Shown: piece after piece, positions 52,366 through 61,592 of the stretch | Position numbering within the stretch: position 1 is the stretch's first letter | Layout: each line of letters starts with the position of its first letter | Source of the DNA: Planctomycetota bacterium | Lineage (GTDB): Bacteria; Planctomycetota; UBA1135; UBA2386 | Direction: 5' to 3' | DNA: 64,000 nucleotides | Assembly: GCA_020849665.1 (NCBI GenBank) | Contig: JADLFX010000060.1 | Location: 79,917 to 143,916, forward strand | Notes under the pieces: model-generated | What the model was told of the DNA's origin: nothing | Seen by the model: the letters and a program-made list of their open reading frames with translations, nothing else | Databases searched by the model: none | Made by a program: the position numbers and the translations under genes

Positions 52366-52407
52366 GGTCGGTGCGCGGCGTGGCGGCGCCGCTGCCGTGC
52401 CGGTGGG

Positions 52408-54651
52408 TCAGCCGGTGGGGATCTGCGTCCGCGTCAGCTTCTCGATGCGTTCGATCCGGACCTCCTGCGGCCCGCGCGGACCCTCCAGGTTCACGACCTC
52501 GCCGATCGAGCGGCCGAGCAGCGCGCGCCCCATCGGTGCGAGGTAGTTGATGACGTGGTCGTCGGTCATGTCCCACGGGCCGAGCATCCGGTACTCGTGG
52601 CTCGTGCCGTCCAGCAGGTTGGTGACCGTGAACCGCGTGCCCGGCGCGACGATGCCGTCGGGGACCTGCTGGTCCTCGAGCAGCCGGGCCTTGCGCAACT
52701 CCTGATCCATCATCGCGGCGCGGGTGGTCAGGTTGCGCTGCTCCTCCATCGCGGACTCCCACTCGCTGTTCTCGCTCAGGTCGCCCAGAGCGGCGGCGTT
52801 GCCGATGGCCTTGGAGTTCTCGGGGATCTTCTCGTCGACCAGCCGGCGGTACTCCTCGCGGCGACGCCGCAGTCCTTCCTGGGTGACGAAGATGCGGTCG
52901 GTATCCCAGAACGGCTTCTCCGCCACCGCGGTGAGCTCGGGGAAGCGCTTGGCCACCGCGCGCAGCACCATGTCGCTGATCTCCTGGGGGAAGTCCTCCC
53001 CGCCGCGCTCGCAGATGCCCAGGTAGGCGGCCATGTTCTCCTTGTCCACCGTCTCGAGCACCTTCGCGACGAACGACTTCCGCCCGGCCAGCAGCGTGAT
53101 GAGGCGCGCCACGAGCCTGCCCTTCTCCACGTTGCCCTTGCGCTCCGCGGACAGCACGCGCACCAGGTGCAGCATGACCCGGGCCGCGCTGATCTCGTCG
53201 GGGGCGTGCTCGGCCTTGGCGAACGCGCCCTCGGCGTAGAGCTTGCCCAGCAGGTACGTCAGGGTGGGGAAGCGGCGCGGGTAGGGGGCGACCTCGTTCC
53301 AGATCCGCAGCATCCGCTCGGCGTGGCCCTTGCCCTGCAGCAGCGCCACCAGCGGCTCCAACACGTTGGAGGGGAAGCGCGGCAGCGCGCTGACGCAGCG
53401 ATCCACCCAGTTCTCGCCCAGCGCCGCCTCGAGCAGCTGGATGGCGTGCTCGCGCGAGCCCTGGGTGGCCAGGCGCTCCAGGTGCTCCGGATGGAACTCA
53501 CCCGCCGCATCGAGCAGCAGGTTGCGCAGCTCCTGGGCCGCCGGCACGGCTCCCTGGCGGCCGCGCTCCTCCAGCATGAGCAGCCCGTCGAGGATGTGGG
53601 CGTGGTTCTTCTTGGGGTCGGCGCTCTTCACCGCGCCCTCGACCCGCTCGGCGACCAGGTCCAGCACCGACACGCGGGCCGCCTCGTCCGGGGCGCGCTG
53701 CAGGTAGGAGAGCAGCACCGCGAGTTCGCCGCCGAGGTCGTTGCCGCGCCGGATGGCGGCGCGCGCCTCGTCGGCGAAGCTGACCGGGTTCTTGCGCAGC
53801 ACGAAGGTGGGCCGCGTGGCGTTGCCCTCGACCTGCAGCCAGGGGTCGGACTCGGCCGCCGCCTTGGCCTTCTTCCACCAGCTGGCCCATCGCGACGTCG
53901 GCAGCACCGACGGGGAGAGCATCTCCTTGAGTTCGCCGCTGCTGATCCGGCCGCGGTACACCTTGGCCGCCTTGCGGATCAGCACCGCCGGCTGTTCCTC
54001 GGCGAGCTTGTGCAGCTGGTCCATCGCCACGAGGCGCATGGCACGCAGGTCGTCGCTGGCCAGGGGCACGAGGCTGTCGAGGGCGCTCTGCAGGGGGAGC
54101 GTGCGCCGGCCGGTGACGAAGTTCACCACCAGCTCGCGGGTCAGGGCGCGGAACTCCTCCACCACGCCCTCGCCCCAGCCGCTGCGGTGGTAGAGCACGT
54201 TGCCCTTCGTGTAGCGCCGGATCGCGTCGAACGCCTCGAACACCTTGGGGCTCAGGTTGTCCTCGCGCAGCTGCGCGAGCTCCTTCACCACCGGGTACCA
54301 GTCCTCCTGACCGTGGGCTGCCTCCAGAAGCGCGAAGAGCCTCTTGGTGAGGCTCTCGTTGTGTGCGCCCATCCGCACCACCGTGGTCGCGACCGTCGCG
54401 GCGTCGCCCGGTCGGCCGCCCTTCTCCAGCACGTCGATCAGGGCGTTGGCGAGGTGCAGCACCTTGGCGGCCATGTCCCGGTTGCAGAGCGCCTCGATGG
54501 TCTGGCAGTAGACCGCGATGTCGGCGGGAGAGTCGAGGGAGGCCTGCCAGGCTTTCTCCAGGGCGTCGACCTGGCCGGAGAGAGCGAACTCGAGGAGGTT
54601 GTGCGCTGCCAAGTGGAGGAGGGCCTTTTGGGAAAGAGGGGTCGAAACCAT
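52408..54651 (-). CDS. greA: Transcription elongation factor GreA with large N-terminal helical domain
   Basis: A 747-residue protein. Residues about 590-747 are GreA: coiled coil RRRREEYRRLVDEKIPENSK, the acidic tip AALGDLSENSEWESA with the Asp and Glu that direct RNA cleavage in RNA polymerase, and the FKBP-like C-terminus (GRSIGEVVNLEGP). Residues 1 to about 560 are an all-helical region with no clear motif, including WYPVVKELAQLREDNLSPK and SGWGEGVVEEF, unlike E. coli GreA (158 residues). Long GreA fusions are known from Chlamydia and some spirochetes. An upstream ATG at 54807 adds 52 Pro/Arg-rich residues and was rejected. Confidence 0.9.
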   Translation of the reverse strand: MVSTPLSQKALLHLAAHNLLEFALSGQVDALEKAWQASLDSPADIAVYCQTIEALCNRDMAAKVLHLANALIDVLEKGGRPGDAATVATTVVRMGAHNESLTKRLFALLEAAHGQEDWYPVVKELAQLREDNLSPKVFEAFDAIRRYTKGNVLYHRSGWGEGVVEEFRALTRELVVNFVTGRRTLPLQSALDSLVPLASDDLRAMRLVAMDQLHKLAEEQPAVLIRKAAKVYRGRISSGELKEMLSPSVLPTSRWASWWKKAKAAAESDPWLQVEGNATRPTFVLRKNPVSFADEARAAIRRGNDLGGELAVLLSYLQRAPDEAARVSVLDLVAERVEGAVKSADPKKNHAHILDGLLMLEERGRQGAVPAAQELRNLLLDAAGEFHPEHLERLATQGSREHAIQLLEAALGENWVDRCVSALPRFPSNVLEPLVALLQGKGHAERMLRIWNEVAPYPRRFPTLTYLLGKLYAEGAFAKAEHAPDEISAARVMLHLVRVLSAERKGNVEKGRLVARLITLLAGRKSFVAKVLETVDKENMAAYLGICERGGEDFPQEISDMVLRAVAKRFPELTAVAEKPFWDTDRIFVTQEGLRRRREEYRRLVDEKIPENSKAIGNAAALGDLSENSEWESAMEEQRNLTTRAAMMDQELRKARLLEDQQVPDGIVAPGTRFTVTNLLDGTSHEYRMLGPWDMTDDHVINYLAPMGRALLGRSIGEVVNLEGPRGPQEVRIERIEKLTRTQIPTG

Positions 54652-54852
54652 ACCGATCCCGGTGGCTGTAGGCCAAGGGCCGGATGGTTCCCTCCGCGGA
54701 GGATCCTCGGCGGGCGCCCGGAGGCCTCGTTCGGGGTCGCCCGCCGCGGGCGGCGCGCCCCCCGGATCCGCGCGTCCCGGCGCAGGCCTCGCCGCCGCGG
54801 GGGTCATGTGGCGAACTGCGTCGTCGGGCGCTGCGTGGCGGCGGTGGGCCGC

Positions 54853-55503
54853 TCAGTCCGCCAATCGGTTGATCAGCGTGCCCACGTCGTTGGTGGTGCA
54901 CGATTCGTCGTAGGCGTCGATCGGCAGCGCGTCGAGCACGTCCTCGGGCGCCACGTAGACGAGATAGAACTCCATCCCGTACTGGCGGCGGAACGCCCGG
55001 ATCTTGCCCTGGATCGTGTCGTCGATCTGATCGATCGCCTCGATCACGACCGTCTTGCCCTCGCGGCCGCGCCCGCGGATCACGATCATCGGCGCGTAGG
55101 CAGCGACCTCCTGGTCCTCGAAGCGCACCTCGAAGTGGCGCGGCGAGTGGCTGTGGATGACGCCGTTGCGGGAGAGCAGGTCGCAGAGCGTCTGCTCGAT
55201 CCTGCTGCTGAGCGCGCGTCCGCCGCAGCGGCCGAAGCCCGTGCCGCGCACGGTGCCGCCGGCGAAGAGGAAGTCGTCCTCGTCGAACCCGGGCGTGGCC
55301 CGGGCCACGAACACCGGGATCTGGCCGCGCACCGCGCCGTTGCCGCGCGCGGCGGGCGCGGCCGGCTTGTGCGCCTTCGTGGGCGCCTTGGCCGAGACCT
55401 TCTTGGCGCCCGCGGCGGCGCCGGGCTTGCTGATCTTGGCCGGCTTGGCGCCGGGCTTGCTGGGGCTCTTGGGCTTCTTGCCCGGGACCGCTTTGGGGCT
55501 CAT
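54853..55503 (-). CDS. Histone-H1-like basic-tailed protein with possible PD-(D/E)XK-like core
   Basis: A 216-residue protein. Residues 1-60 are Lys/Ala/Pro-rich with H1-type SPSK, AKPAK and AKKVSAK repeats, suited to non-specific DNA or RNA binding. Residues 60-216 form an alpha/beta domain: RFEDQEVAAYAPMIVIRGRG, KTVVIEAIDQID, KIRAFRRQYGMEFYLVYVAP and a DALPIDAYDES tail. The strand-acidic-strand-helix-strand order recalls PD-(D/E)XK nuclease-like folds, but the E-A-I-D site lacks the usual Lys; this is inference. It lies 201 bp upstream of greA on the same strand. Confidence 0.55.
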   Translation of the reverse strand: MSPKAVPGKKPKSPSKPGAKPAKISKPGAAAGAKKVSAKAPTKAHKPAAPAARGNGAVRGQIPVFVARATPGFDEDDFLFAGGTVRGTGFGRCGGRALSSRIEQTLCDLLSRNGVIHSHSPRHFEVRFEDQEVAAYAPMIVIRGRGREGKTVVIEAIDQIDDTIQGKIRAFRRQYGMEFYLVYVAPEDVLDALPIDAYDESCTTNDVGTLINRLAD

Positions 55504-55526
55504 TCGGAGTACCTGTGGAGGGCGAA

Positions 55527-55564
55527 GGGGGCGGCGCGCAGGAGACGATGTGCGCGCCGCACCC
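55527..55564 (-). promoter_or_regulatory. Strong leader hairpin upstream of H1-like gene
   Basis: GCGGCGCGCA (55531-55540) and TGCGCGCCGC (55551-55560) pair perfectly across a ten-base loop, extended by GGG/CCC after one mismatch. It ends 27 bp before the ATG at 55503. A leader structure, operator or the previous transcript's end are all possible. Confidence 0.45.
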
Positions 55565-55735
55565 CTCGGACCTCTGTCGTGCGCCTTGGCGGCGCCCGGT
55601 GCGAGTTGGGGAGGGATTCTAGCTTGGGTTGCCGGGCTCCGGAATGCCTCCCGGGCCGGCGCCGGAACGGGGCGGTTGGCGGGATCCGGCCGCGGCGGGC
55701 CGGCGACACGACCCTGCCGCGTCGTCCGGACCGCG

Positions 55736-55750
55736 CCCGGGCCCCCCGGG
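55736..55750 (-). terminator. GC hairpin after 619-aa protein gene
   Basis: CCCGGG-CCC-CCCGGG, a six-base stem with a three-base loop, lies just beyond the minus-strand stop at 55754. No U-tract. Confidence 0.35.
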
Positions 55751-55753
55751 GAC

Positions 55754-57613
55754 TCAGGGCTGGATGGCCACCTTCAGCACGTTGCTGGTGACGACCGGCA
55801 GGCGGCCGGTCAGGGCGGCGTCCACCACGGCCCACTGGCTGTAGAAGGTCACCCCGGCGAGGGACGGGTTGTTGGGGATCGGCAGCGGGAAGCGGGCCGA
55901 GCCGTCCGCGTCGGTCGTAGTGTTCTGGAGCACCGCGATCTCGGTGTAGAGGGTGCAGCGCGGCATGCCGATCGCCGTGAGATCGTCGTTGCGGCGCGTC
56001 GCCCCGATCCACATGGCGGCCGGCGCGTTGGCGGCGCCACGCACCATGCCGAGCTGGAGCGACGCGCTGCCCACCTTCGCCTCGCCGCCGAACGTCTCCA
56101 CCAGGATGCGCAGGCCGTTGCTGCCGGCGCAGCCCGTGCCCTCGGGGGCGAGGCCGGCCGGGAAGGGTCCCGGCAGGAGTCCGCGCGCGATCGGTCCGGC
56201 GCCGCCGGCGTTGATGTACGGACCATTCAGGGCCTGGAAGGGCGGCGGGTAGGAGCCGCCCGCGCCCGGCGTGACGTAGAACTGGAACGCCTCGCCGGTC
56301 TCGATCGTGCCGTTGGCGTTGGCGTCCTTCATCGCGATCGTGCACACGTTGCGCGGCTTGCCCAGCCAGGTCAGGTAGAGCTCGCCGTTGGCGGCGGCGA
56401 TGTCGGCGATCACGTCGCTGAGGACCAGCACCGTGTTGGTGGTGTTGCGGTCCACGTACGTGAAGGGCGCGACGCCGGCGACGGCGCGGTTGGAGATGTT
56501 GGCGTGCAGGTCGAGCTCGCCCTGGTCGATGCGCTCGTTGAAGTTGCGGTCGACGATCCGATAGACGAGCCCGCTCACCGGCACGCTCGGCGTGTCCAGG
56601 TTGGCGTCGCCGAAGCCCGCGCCGTTGCGATAGCCCGCCATGACGTAGTAGACGTCGAAGCCGGGGAAGAGCCCGCGCCGGTCCAGCGCCACGCGGCTCA
56701 CGTCGTTCCACGCCGGGTGGCGCGGCGGAGTGGCCGTGGGCAGCACGATGTCCCAGTTGGGGAAGCGGCCGCCGACCGTGAAGTCGGGATGCGTGGCGAT
56801 CCCGTTCAGGGTGGAGGGGTTGAACCACACCTCCGCCGACGCCGTGCCGTTGGTGTCGGTGAACAGGTACCAGCAGAACATGTCCGGGTTGCGTGCCGTG
56901 GACAGCGAAGTGGGGCCGTTGTTGTAGGCGATCAGCCTGCCGGTGGGCGTGGTCAGCAGTTTCTGCCACCAGTCGCTCTGGATCGTGACCGGTCCCGTCT
57001 TGCCGGGGACGGTGAGTCCCTTGGTCCCGTCGACGAACTTCGCCGCCTCGCCGGTGTCCTCGGCGTCGCCGTCGCCGTTCTGGTCGACCAGGCGCCAGAT
57101 GCCGCGCACGGCGCTGCCCGAGTCCAGACCCACGTACACGATCGTGCGGTTGTTGGCCGTGTCGCGGTGCACCGCGAGGCCCTCGGGGGCGAAGAGGCTG
57201 CCGGTGCCCGAGCCGGGACCGAAGAGCTTGAAGCGTGTGACCTCGGTGTCCTCCAGCAGGCCGTTGTGGTTGAGGTCCTGGCCGCGCATCACGATCCCGT
57301 CCCCGGAGTCCGTGAAGTAGAACGCCAGCTCGCCGTCCTCCACCACGTAGCGGAACTCGGTCATGAAGGCGCCGTTCGCGCCGTTGGTCGTGAACTCCTT
57401 CTTCAGGAACGCGTGCAGCTCGGTGATCGGATCGATCACCCCGTCGAGGTTGTTGTCCTTGTAGCGTGCGACCGGATAGGAGACCGGCGGGTTGCCCGAG
57501 GGGCCCTGCTCGCCGGCGAAGCCGACGCAGAGCAGGTGGTCCTGGACCGGGGCGGGACCCTGGGCTGCCAGGGACGCGGCGAGGAGCGCAGTGGGGGCGA
57601 CGAAACGCATCAT
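55754..57613 (-). CDS. Secreted protein with EF-hand-like loops and shared C-terminal domain (619 aa)
   Basis: A 619-residue secreted protein: signal peptide (MMRFVAPTALLAASLAAQG), at least five Ca-binding-like DxNxDG / DxNxNG loops (DNNLDGVID, DLNHNGLLEDTE, DQNGDGDAEDTGE, DRNFNERIDQGE, DANANGTIETGE) along a beta-rich, possibly propeller-like body. A C-terminal domain (about 490-619; FPLPIPNNPSLAGVTFYSQW, VVTSNVLKVAIQP) recurs on the M14 peptidases and the 321-residue protein. No catalytic motif was identified. Calcium-stabilised surface protein is the likeliest reading. Confidence 0.7.
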   Translation of the reverse strand: MMRFVAPTALLAASLAAQGPAPVQDHLLCVGFAGEQGPSGNPPVSYPVARYKDNNLDGVIDPITELHAFLKKEFTTNGANGAFMTEFRYVVEDGELAFYFTDSGDGIVMRGQDLNHNGLLEDTEVTRFKLFGPGSGTGSLFAPEGLAVHRDTANNRTIVYVGLDSGSAVRGIWRLVDQNGDGDAEDTGEAAKFVDGTKGLTVPGKTGPVTIQSDWWQKLLTTPTGRLIAYNNGPTSLSTARNPDMFCWYLFTDTNGTASAEVWFNPSTLNGIATHPDFTVGGRFPNWDIVLPTATPPRHPAWNDVSRVALDRRGLFPGFDVYYVMAGYRNGAGFGDANLDTPSVPVSGLVYRIVDRNFNERIDQGELDLHANISNRAVAGVAPFTYVDRNTTNTVLVLSDVIADIAAANGELYLTWLGKPRNVCTIAMKDANANGTIETGEAFQFYVTPGAGGSYPPPFQALNGPYINAGGAGPIARGLLPGPFPAGLAPEGTGCAGSNGLRILVETFGGEAKVGSASLQLGMVRGAANAPAAMWIGATRRNDDLTAIGMPRCTLYTEIAVLQNTTTDADGSARFPLPIPNNPSLAGVTFYSQWAVVDAALTGRLPVVTSNVLKVAIQP

Positions 57614-57823
57614 GGAGGTCTCCTGGGGGAGGGAGGGAAGCGGCCCTCTGTAGCCGAAACTGGGAGGCGCGCAAGGTGAGCGGACCCGCTCCGCGCGGGT
57701 CCGCTCCGGCGCCTGTCACCCTACGGGAGCGCCGCCGGAATCGGTGCCCCAACCAAAGTCTTGACGCGGCCTTGGCATGGGATCGACCTCAAGTCGGCAT
57801 TCCGGTGTGACGACAACCTGGAC

Positions 57824-58399
57824 ATGGCCCATCCCCTGGACCCCGAGCTCGGCAACCTGCTTGCCGGCTTCTCCTTCGAGCGCGCCTCCCCGGCGGAGCG
57901 CGCGTGCCTGGTCGCGGCCATCGCCGCGACCAACGATCCTCTGGCGCTCGCCCGCGCCGCCAACAGCCACGACATGGTCGTGCGTGCCGCGGCGCTGCGG
58001 CGCCGCGCCGAGCTCGAGCCCGACCAGGTCGACCACCTGCTGAACCTGCATCGCCTGCTGGTCAGCCAGGGCGAGCGCGACGAGGCCTGGACGGTGCTGG
58101 AGCGGGCGGCGACCCTGGCGCCGCGCGACGGGCGGATCATGCGCGCGCAGCTGGCCGCGCGCTGCGACCTGCCGCCGGCGGAGCTGTTGGCCTACGCGCA
58201 CACGTTCACGGCGCGCTTCCCCGGCGACCCCTTCCTGACCTTCGTGATCGATCAGCTCGGACGCGTGCTCGAGCGTGAGCCGGTCGTGGTGCTCGAACCG
58301 GCGCGGCGCCGGCCGGGCACGCACGAGGCCGTGCCCGGGGCGCCGGGACGGGTCACTGCACCAGCAGGGTCTGGCGATTCCCGAGCCGGAGCTCGCTGA
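57824..58399 (+). CDS. TPR-like cytoplasmic protein (191 aa)
   Basis: A 191-residue helical protein: DPELGNLLAGFSFERASPAERACLVAAIAATN, then two TPR-like helix pairs (DQVDHLLNLHRLLVSQGERDEAWTVLERAATLAPRDG and a following pair to about 160) and a Pro/Ala/Arg-rich tail. No signal peptide. Function unknown. The ATG before AHPLDPEL was chosen. The 3' end overlaps the convergent M14 peptidase gene by 47 bp. Confidence 0.6.
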   Translation: MAHPLDPELGNLLAGFSFERASPAERACLVAAIAATNDPLALARAANSHDMVVRAAALRRRAELEPDQVDHLLNLHRLLVSQGERDEAWTVLERAATLAPRDGRIMRAQLAARCDLPPAELLAYAHTFTARFPGDPFLTFVIDQLGRVLEREPVVVLEPARRRPGTHEAVPGAPGRVTAPAGSGDSRAGAR

Positions 58400-60827
58400 T
58401 CGTCGCCTGCAGGGACTGGAAGTAGAGGCTCTTGCCGACCAGTCCCGGATCGTTGGGGATGGCGAACTCGAGGGCGGCGCGGCCGCCGGTACCGTAGGCG
58501 ACCCCGGGCAGGACCAGGAGCGTGCCTGGGTCGAGGAGGAGGTTGCCCACGACGCCCGGCACCGGCAGGTCCGCGGTCCCGGCGCTGGCCAGCAGGAAGG
58601 CCTGTGCGCCGGTCTGGCCGTTGAGCGCCAGCTGGGCGGTGGTGCCCAGCCGGCCGCTCGCGAGCAGAGTCGTGCTGGCCGCCGGCAGGACCGCCTCGAC
58701 GGACAGATCGTCGATCAGGCCCTCGACCAGCGAGGCGTTGAGGTCCTGGGCGCGCACCTTGAAACGCATCTTGTCGGTGAGCGGCAGGGCGAGCTCCGCC
58801 TCCATGCGCGTCCAGGCCGTGGTCGCGGCGGTGGTCGTGAGCAGGTCGGTCCACGACTGCCCGTCGTTGTTGCTCACCGACACCACGAACGCGTCGTTGC
58901 TGACGCTGTCCACGTACCAGTACCAGAGCACCAGCCTGGCCACGGCCATGTGGCGCAGGTCGAGCAGCGGGGAGACCACCTCGGTGTGGCCGTTGTCGAC
59001 GTCGTACGTGCTGGCGCTGGTGCCGGCGCGGCCGTCGGTCACCCAGCAGAGCCCGCCGCCCGGAGTGTGCTGCGCCCCGGGCTGCACGATCTGGCTGCCG
59101 TTGACCGTCTGCTGGGTCACCGAGCGCTCGAAGAGGCCGGTGGTCGCGGTGCCGCCGGCGGCGCGCGCGAAGCCACGGTCCTTCTCGAAGTCGTCGGCCG
59201 CGGTCACCTGGAACTCGCCCAGCACCACGCGGATCTCGCGCGTCTCGGTGTAGCCGTCGCCGGTCACGGCGAGGCGCAGCCGTGCGATCGGCTCCGCGAA
59301 GCCGGCCGGGATCGCGAAGCGCAGCGGGGCGGCGTTGTTGTTGGCGGAGCTGAACTTGGCGACCTTGCCGAAGTCGTGGTTGCCGATGCTGACCGTCACG
59401 CCGGCGCTGAGCGGCGTGAGCGTGGCGGTCACGTTCTGTGCGAACGAGACCGCGCCGCCGTTGCTGAGCTGGACCACGAGGTTGCCGCTCTCGCCCGGCT
59501 CGATCCGGCCGTTGCTGTTGCCGCCGGGCGCCTCGCTGAGTGTGGTGCCGTCCACGAGCAGCCATGAGCCCGCGGTGAGGGCGATCACCCGGTACATGTC
59601 CTGGTTGCGGTAGGCGATCTCCGCGATCTTCGCGCCGACCGGCCAGAAGCCGCCTTCGTTGGAACGGCCGAGCTCCGGCGTCCACGAGAACGAGCCGTGC
59701 ACGGCGTGGTGGTGGTCGATCGACGTGCCGGCGGCGGGGTAGAGCAGGTTGAACGCCGGCCCGTGCTGCAGTCCGTTCGCCCGCGTGGCACGCTGGCCGA
59801 TGGCGTTGTAGTCGGCGGCGTTCGGGGGCTGCCCGGTCTGATAGCCCCAGGGTCCGAGCAGGATGTCGGTGTAGGTGTGGCTGGAGAACGCCTGCACGAA
59901 GGTGTGCAGGGCCGTGAAGTCGCGCACCGCCTGGATCTCCGGCTCGGAGAACGGCGCGGTGCCGCGATAGGTCTCCGAGTTGGTGGCCGTGGAATTGCCG
60001 CCGTACGGCGCGCTCCACCCCGTGGCGTAGTTGCGGTTCAGGTCGACCCCGTACGTGCCGTCGCCGTTGTTGCGGCGGTTCTTGCGCCACATGCCGCCGC
60101 CGTTCGGGTTGGTGGTGCGGTTGTATTCGTAGCCGTCCGGGTTGACGACCGGGACGAAGTAGAGCTGGCGGTTCTTGAGGATCCACGTGGCCAGCGGGTC
60201 GGTGCCGTAGCCCGTCAGCAGCTCATCCATGAACAGCAGCGTCGCGCTCACCGAGAGCGGCTCGCGCGCGTGGTGGACCGCGTCGTAGTACGCCTCCGGC
60301 ACCGGCCGGTTCTGGCCGACGTTCTCGGAGATCTTCACCATCCAGAGATTGCGACCCTCGATGCTCCGCCCGATGCTGGCCTTGGCCGAGCAGAGGTTGG
60401 GGTAGTCGCGCGCGAACGAGTCGAGGATCGCCTCGATCTGCGCCAGCGTGTAGTGGCCGCCCATGGCGCCCTGGCCGATCGGCGGAGTCAGCGTGAGCGG
60501 GGCGACGAACCCGGCGCGCGCCAGCTCGGCCGCGTGGTGCGCCTCGAGGTCGCGGATCGCGACCTCGAACTCGAGCCCGGCGGCGCGCAGCCGCGCGACG
60601 TCCGCGTCGGTGGCGATCACGTCCACCTGGCGCGCGGGGATCTCCAGCGCCGTGCAGGCCGCGAGGTCGAGGTCGAGCGCGAGCAGCTGTTGCAGGCTCT
60701 GCGCGTCGCGGATCCAGACCTGGACCAGGTGGCGGGCGGGTTGTGTCGGGGAAGCGGGAGCCGGATCCTGGATGGAGGAAGCCGGAAGGGTCGCCAGGAG
60801 CCCGGCGACGAGGAGGGAGAGGGACAT
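58353..60827 (-). CDS. Secreted M14-family zinc carboxypeptidase, copy 2, multidomain
   Basis: An 824-residue secreted peptidase. Signal peptide (LSLLVAGLLATLPASS), prodomain with IPARQVDVIATDADVARL, then the M14 domain: zinc ligands in DAVHHAREPLS, VNPDGYEYNR, RKNRRNNGDGTYGVDLNRNY, third ligand in FSSHTYTD and catalytic Glu in FSWTPELGRS. From about 430 come a CARDB-like beta domain (LVVQLSNGGAVSFAQNV), a MAM/jelly-roll-like domain (about 560-690) and the shared C-terminal domain ending ELRLGNRQTLLVQ. It is longer than copy 1 and has extra binding domains. It likely acts outside the cytoplasm. Confidence 0.9.
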   Translation of the reverse strand: MSLSLLVAGLLATLPASSIQDPAPASPTQPARHLVQVWIRDAQSLQQLLALDLDLAACTALEIPARQVDVIATDADVARLRAAGLEFEVAIRDLEAHHAAELARAGFVAPLTLTPPIGQGAMGGHYTLAQIEAILDSFARDYPNLCSAKASIGRSIEGRNLWMVKISENVGQNRPVPEAYYDAVHHAREPLSVSATLLFMDELLTGYGTDPLATWILKNRQLYFVPVVNPDGYEYNRTTNPNGGGMWRKNRRNNGDGTYGVDLNRNYATGWSAPYGGNSTATNSETYRGTAPFSEPEIQAVRDFTALHTFVQAFSSHTYTDILLGPWGYQTGQPPNAADYNAIGQRATRANGLQHGPAFNLLYPAAGTSIDHHHAVHGSFSWTPELGRSNEGGFWPVGAKIAEIAYRNQDMYRVIALTAGSWLLVDGTTLSEAPGGNSNGRIEPGESGNLVVQLSNGGAVSFAQNVTATLTPLSAGVTVSIGNHDFGKVAKFSSANNNAAPLRFAIPAGFAEPIARLRLAVTGDGYTETREIRVVLGEFQVTAADDFEKDRGFARAAGGTATTGLFERSVTQQTVNGSQIVQPGAQHTPGGGLCWVTDGRAGTSASTYDVDNGHTEVVSPLLDLRHMAVARLVLWYWYVDSVSNDAFVVSVSNNDGQSWTDLLTTTAATTAWTRMEAELALPLTDKMRFKVRAQDLNASLVEGLIDDLSVEAVLPAASTTLLASGRLGTTAQLALNGQTGAQAFLLASAGTADLPVPGVVGNLLLDPGTLLVLPGVAYGTGGRAALEFAIPNDPGLVGKSLYFQSLQATISELRLGNRQTLLVQ

Positions 60828-60925
60828 CGGGTTGCGGCTCGAGGGGAGGGCGGACCGGGCAGGCCGCCGAGGAGTGTAGCGCTGCCTTGGCGGGAGCGCC
60901 TCGCCGGCGGCTAGGATGGGCCGCG

Positions 60926-61459
60926 ATGCACGACGCCCCCACGTCATCGCCGTTCCGGCGCAGCGATGTGCTGCTGGCCGTGCTCCTGCTGGTGGTGGCG
61001 GGGGGATTCGTGAGCCGGTTCGCAGCGATCGGGTTCGAGGAGGCGGTCGCGGAACTCCGCGACGGCGATGCCGACCGAGAGCGCCGAAGGCTCTGCCTGC
61101 AGGTGATCCGCGAGCGCGGCCTGGCCCGCGCCGCCGCCGACGCCAACGACCTGCGCGCGGCGGAGCTGGCGGCGGCCGCGGCGCTCCTGCTCCAGGACGA
61201 GCCTGCGTGGCGCACGGCGGTCGGACTGGCCGGCAGCCGTTCGCCCCTGCTGCCGGGAGGCCGGGGCAAGGCCGACCCCGTCAGGCTGGCCGAGGCCGCC
61301 CTGGGCGAGCCCGCCCTGGAGTCGTTGTTCCGCGGCTTCGCGGCGCAGACCGCGGGCCAGGTCGAGGCCGCCCGCGAGGAATGGCTGGCAGCAGCCCGCT
61401 CGGCCCGGCTCTCGCGCGACGCCCTGGTGGAGCGCGTGGCGTCCGCCGCGCTGCACTGA
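60926..61459 (+). CDS. Small membrane-anchored helical protein of unknown function
   Basis: A 177-residue protein with one transmembrane segment (VLLAVLLLVVAGGFVSRF, about 15-32) followed by an Ala/Arg/Glu-rich helical region with repeat-like periodicity (RAAELAAAAALLLQDEPAW, EAAREEWLAAARSA). A short TPR-like domain is possible. It is divergent from the M14 peptidase gene and 133 bp upstream of the PilT-like pair on the same strand, so a link to that pair is possible but unproven. Confidence 0.6.
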   Translation: MHDAPTSSPFRRSDVLLAVLLLVVAGGFVSRFAAIGFEEAVAELRDGDADRERRRLCLQVIRERGLARAAADANDLRAAELAAAAALLLQDEPAWRTAVGLAGSRSPLLPGGRGKADPVRLAEAALGEPALESLFRGFAAQTAGQVEAAREEWLAAARSARLSRDALVERVASAALH

Positions 61460-61592
61460 GACGCCGGGCCGGAAACGGCCCGCGCGGACCGCCACACCCC
61501 GCTGCCAGCGGCCGTCCCCAGGCTCAAGTCGCCCCCTCCTCGCGAGCCGATCCAGGCGGACGGTGGACCACTGCGTCCCGCGAGGATCGACC

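Noticed and set aside
54652..54901. N-terminal extension of greA to 54807 or beyond
   Set aside because: The added residues are Pro/Arg/Gly-rich. The ATG at 54651 precedes a regular helical domain.
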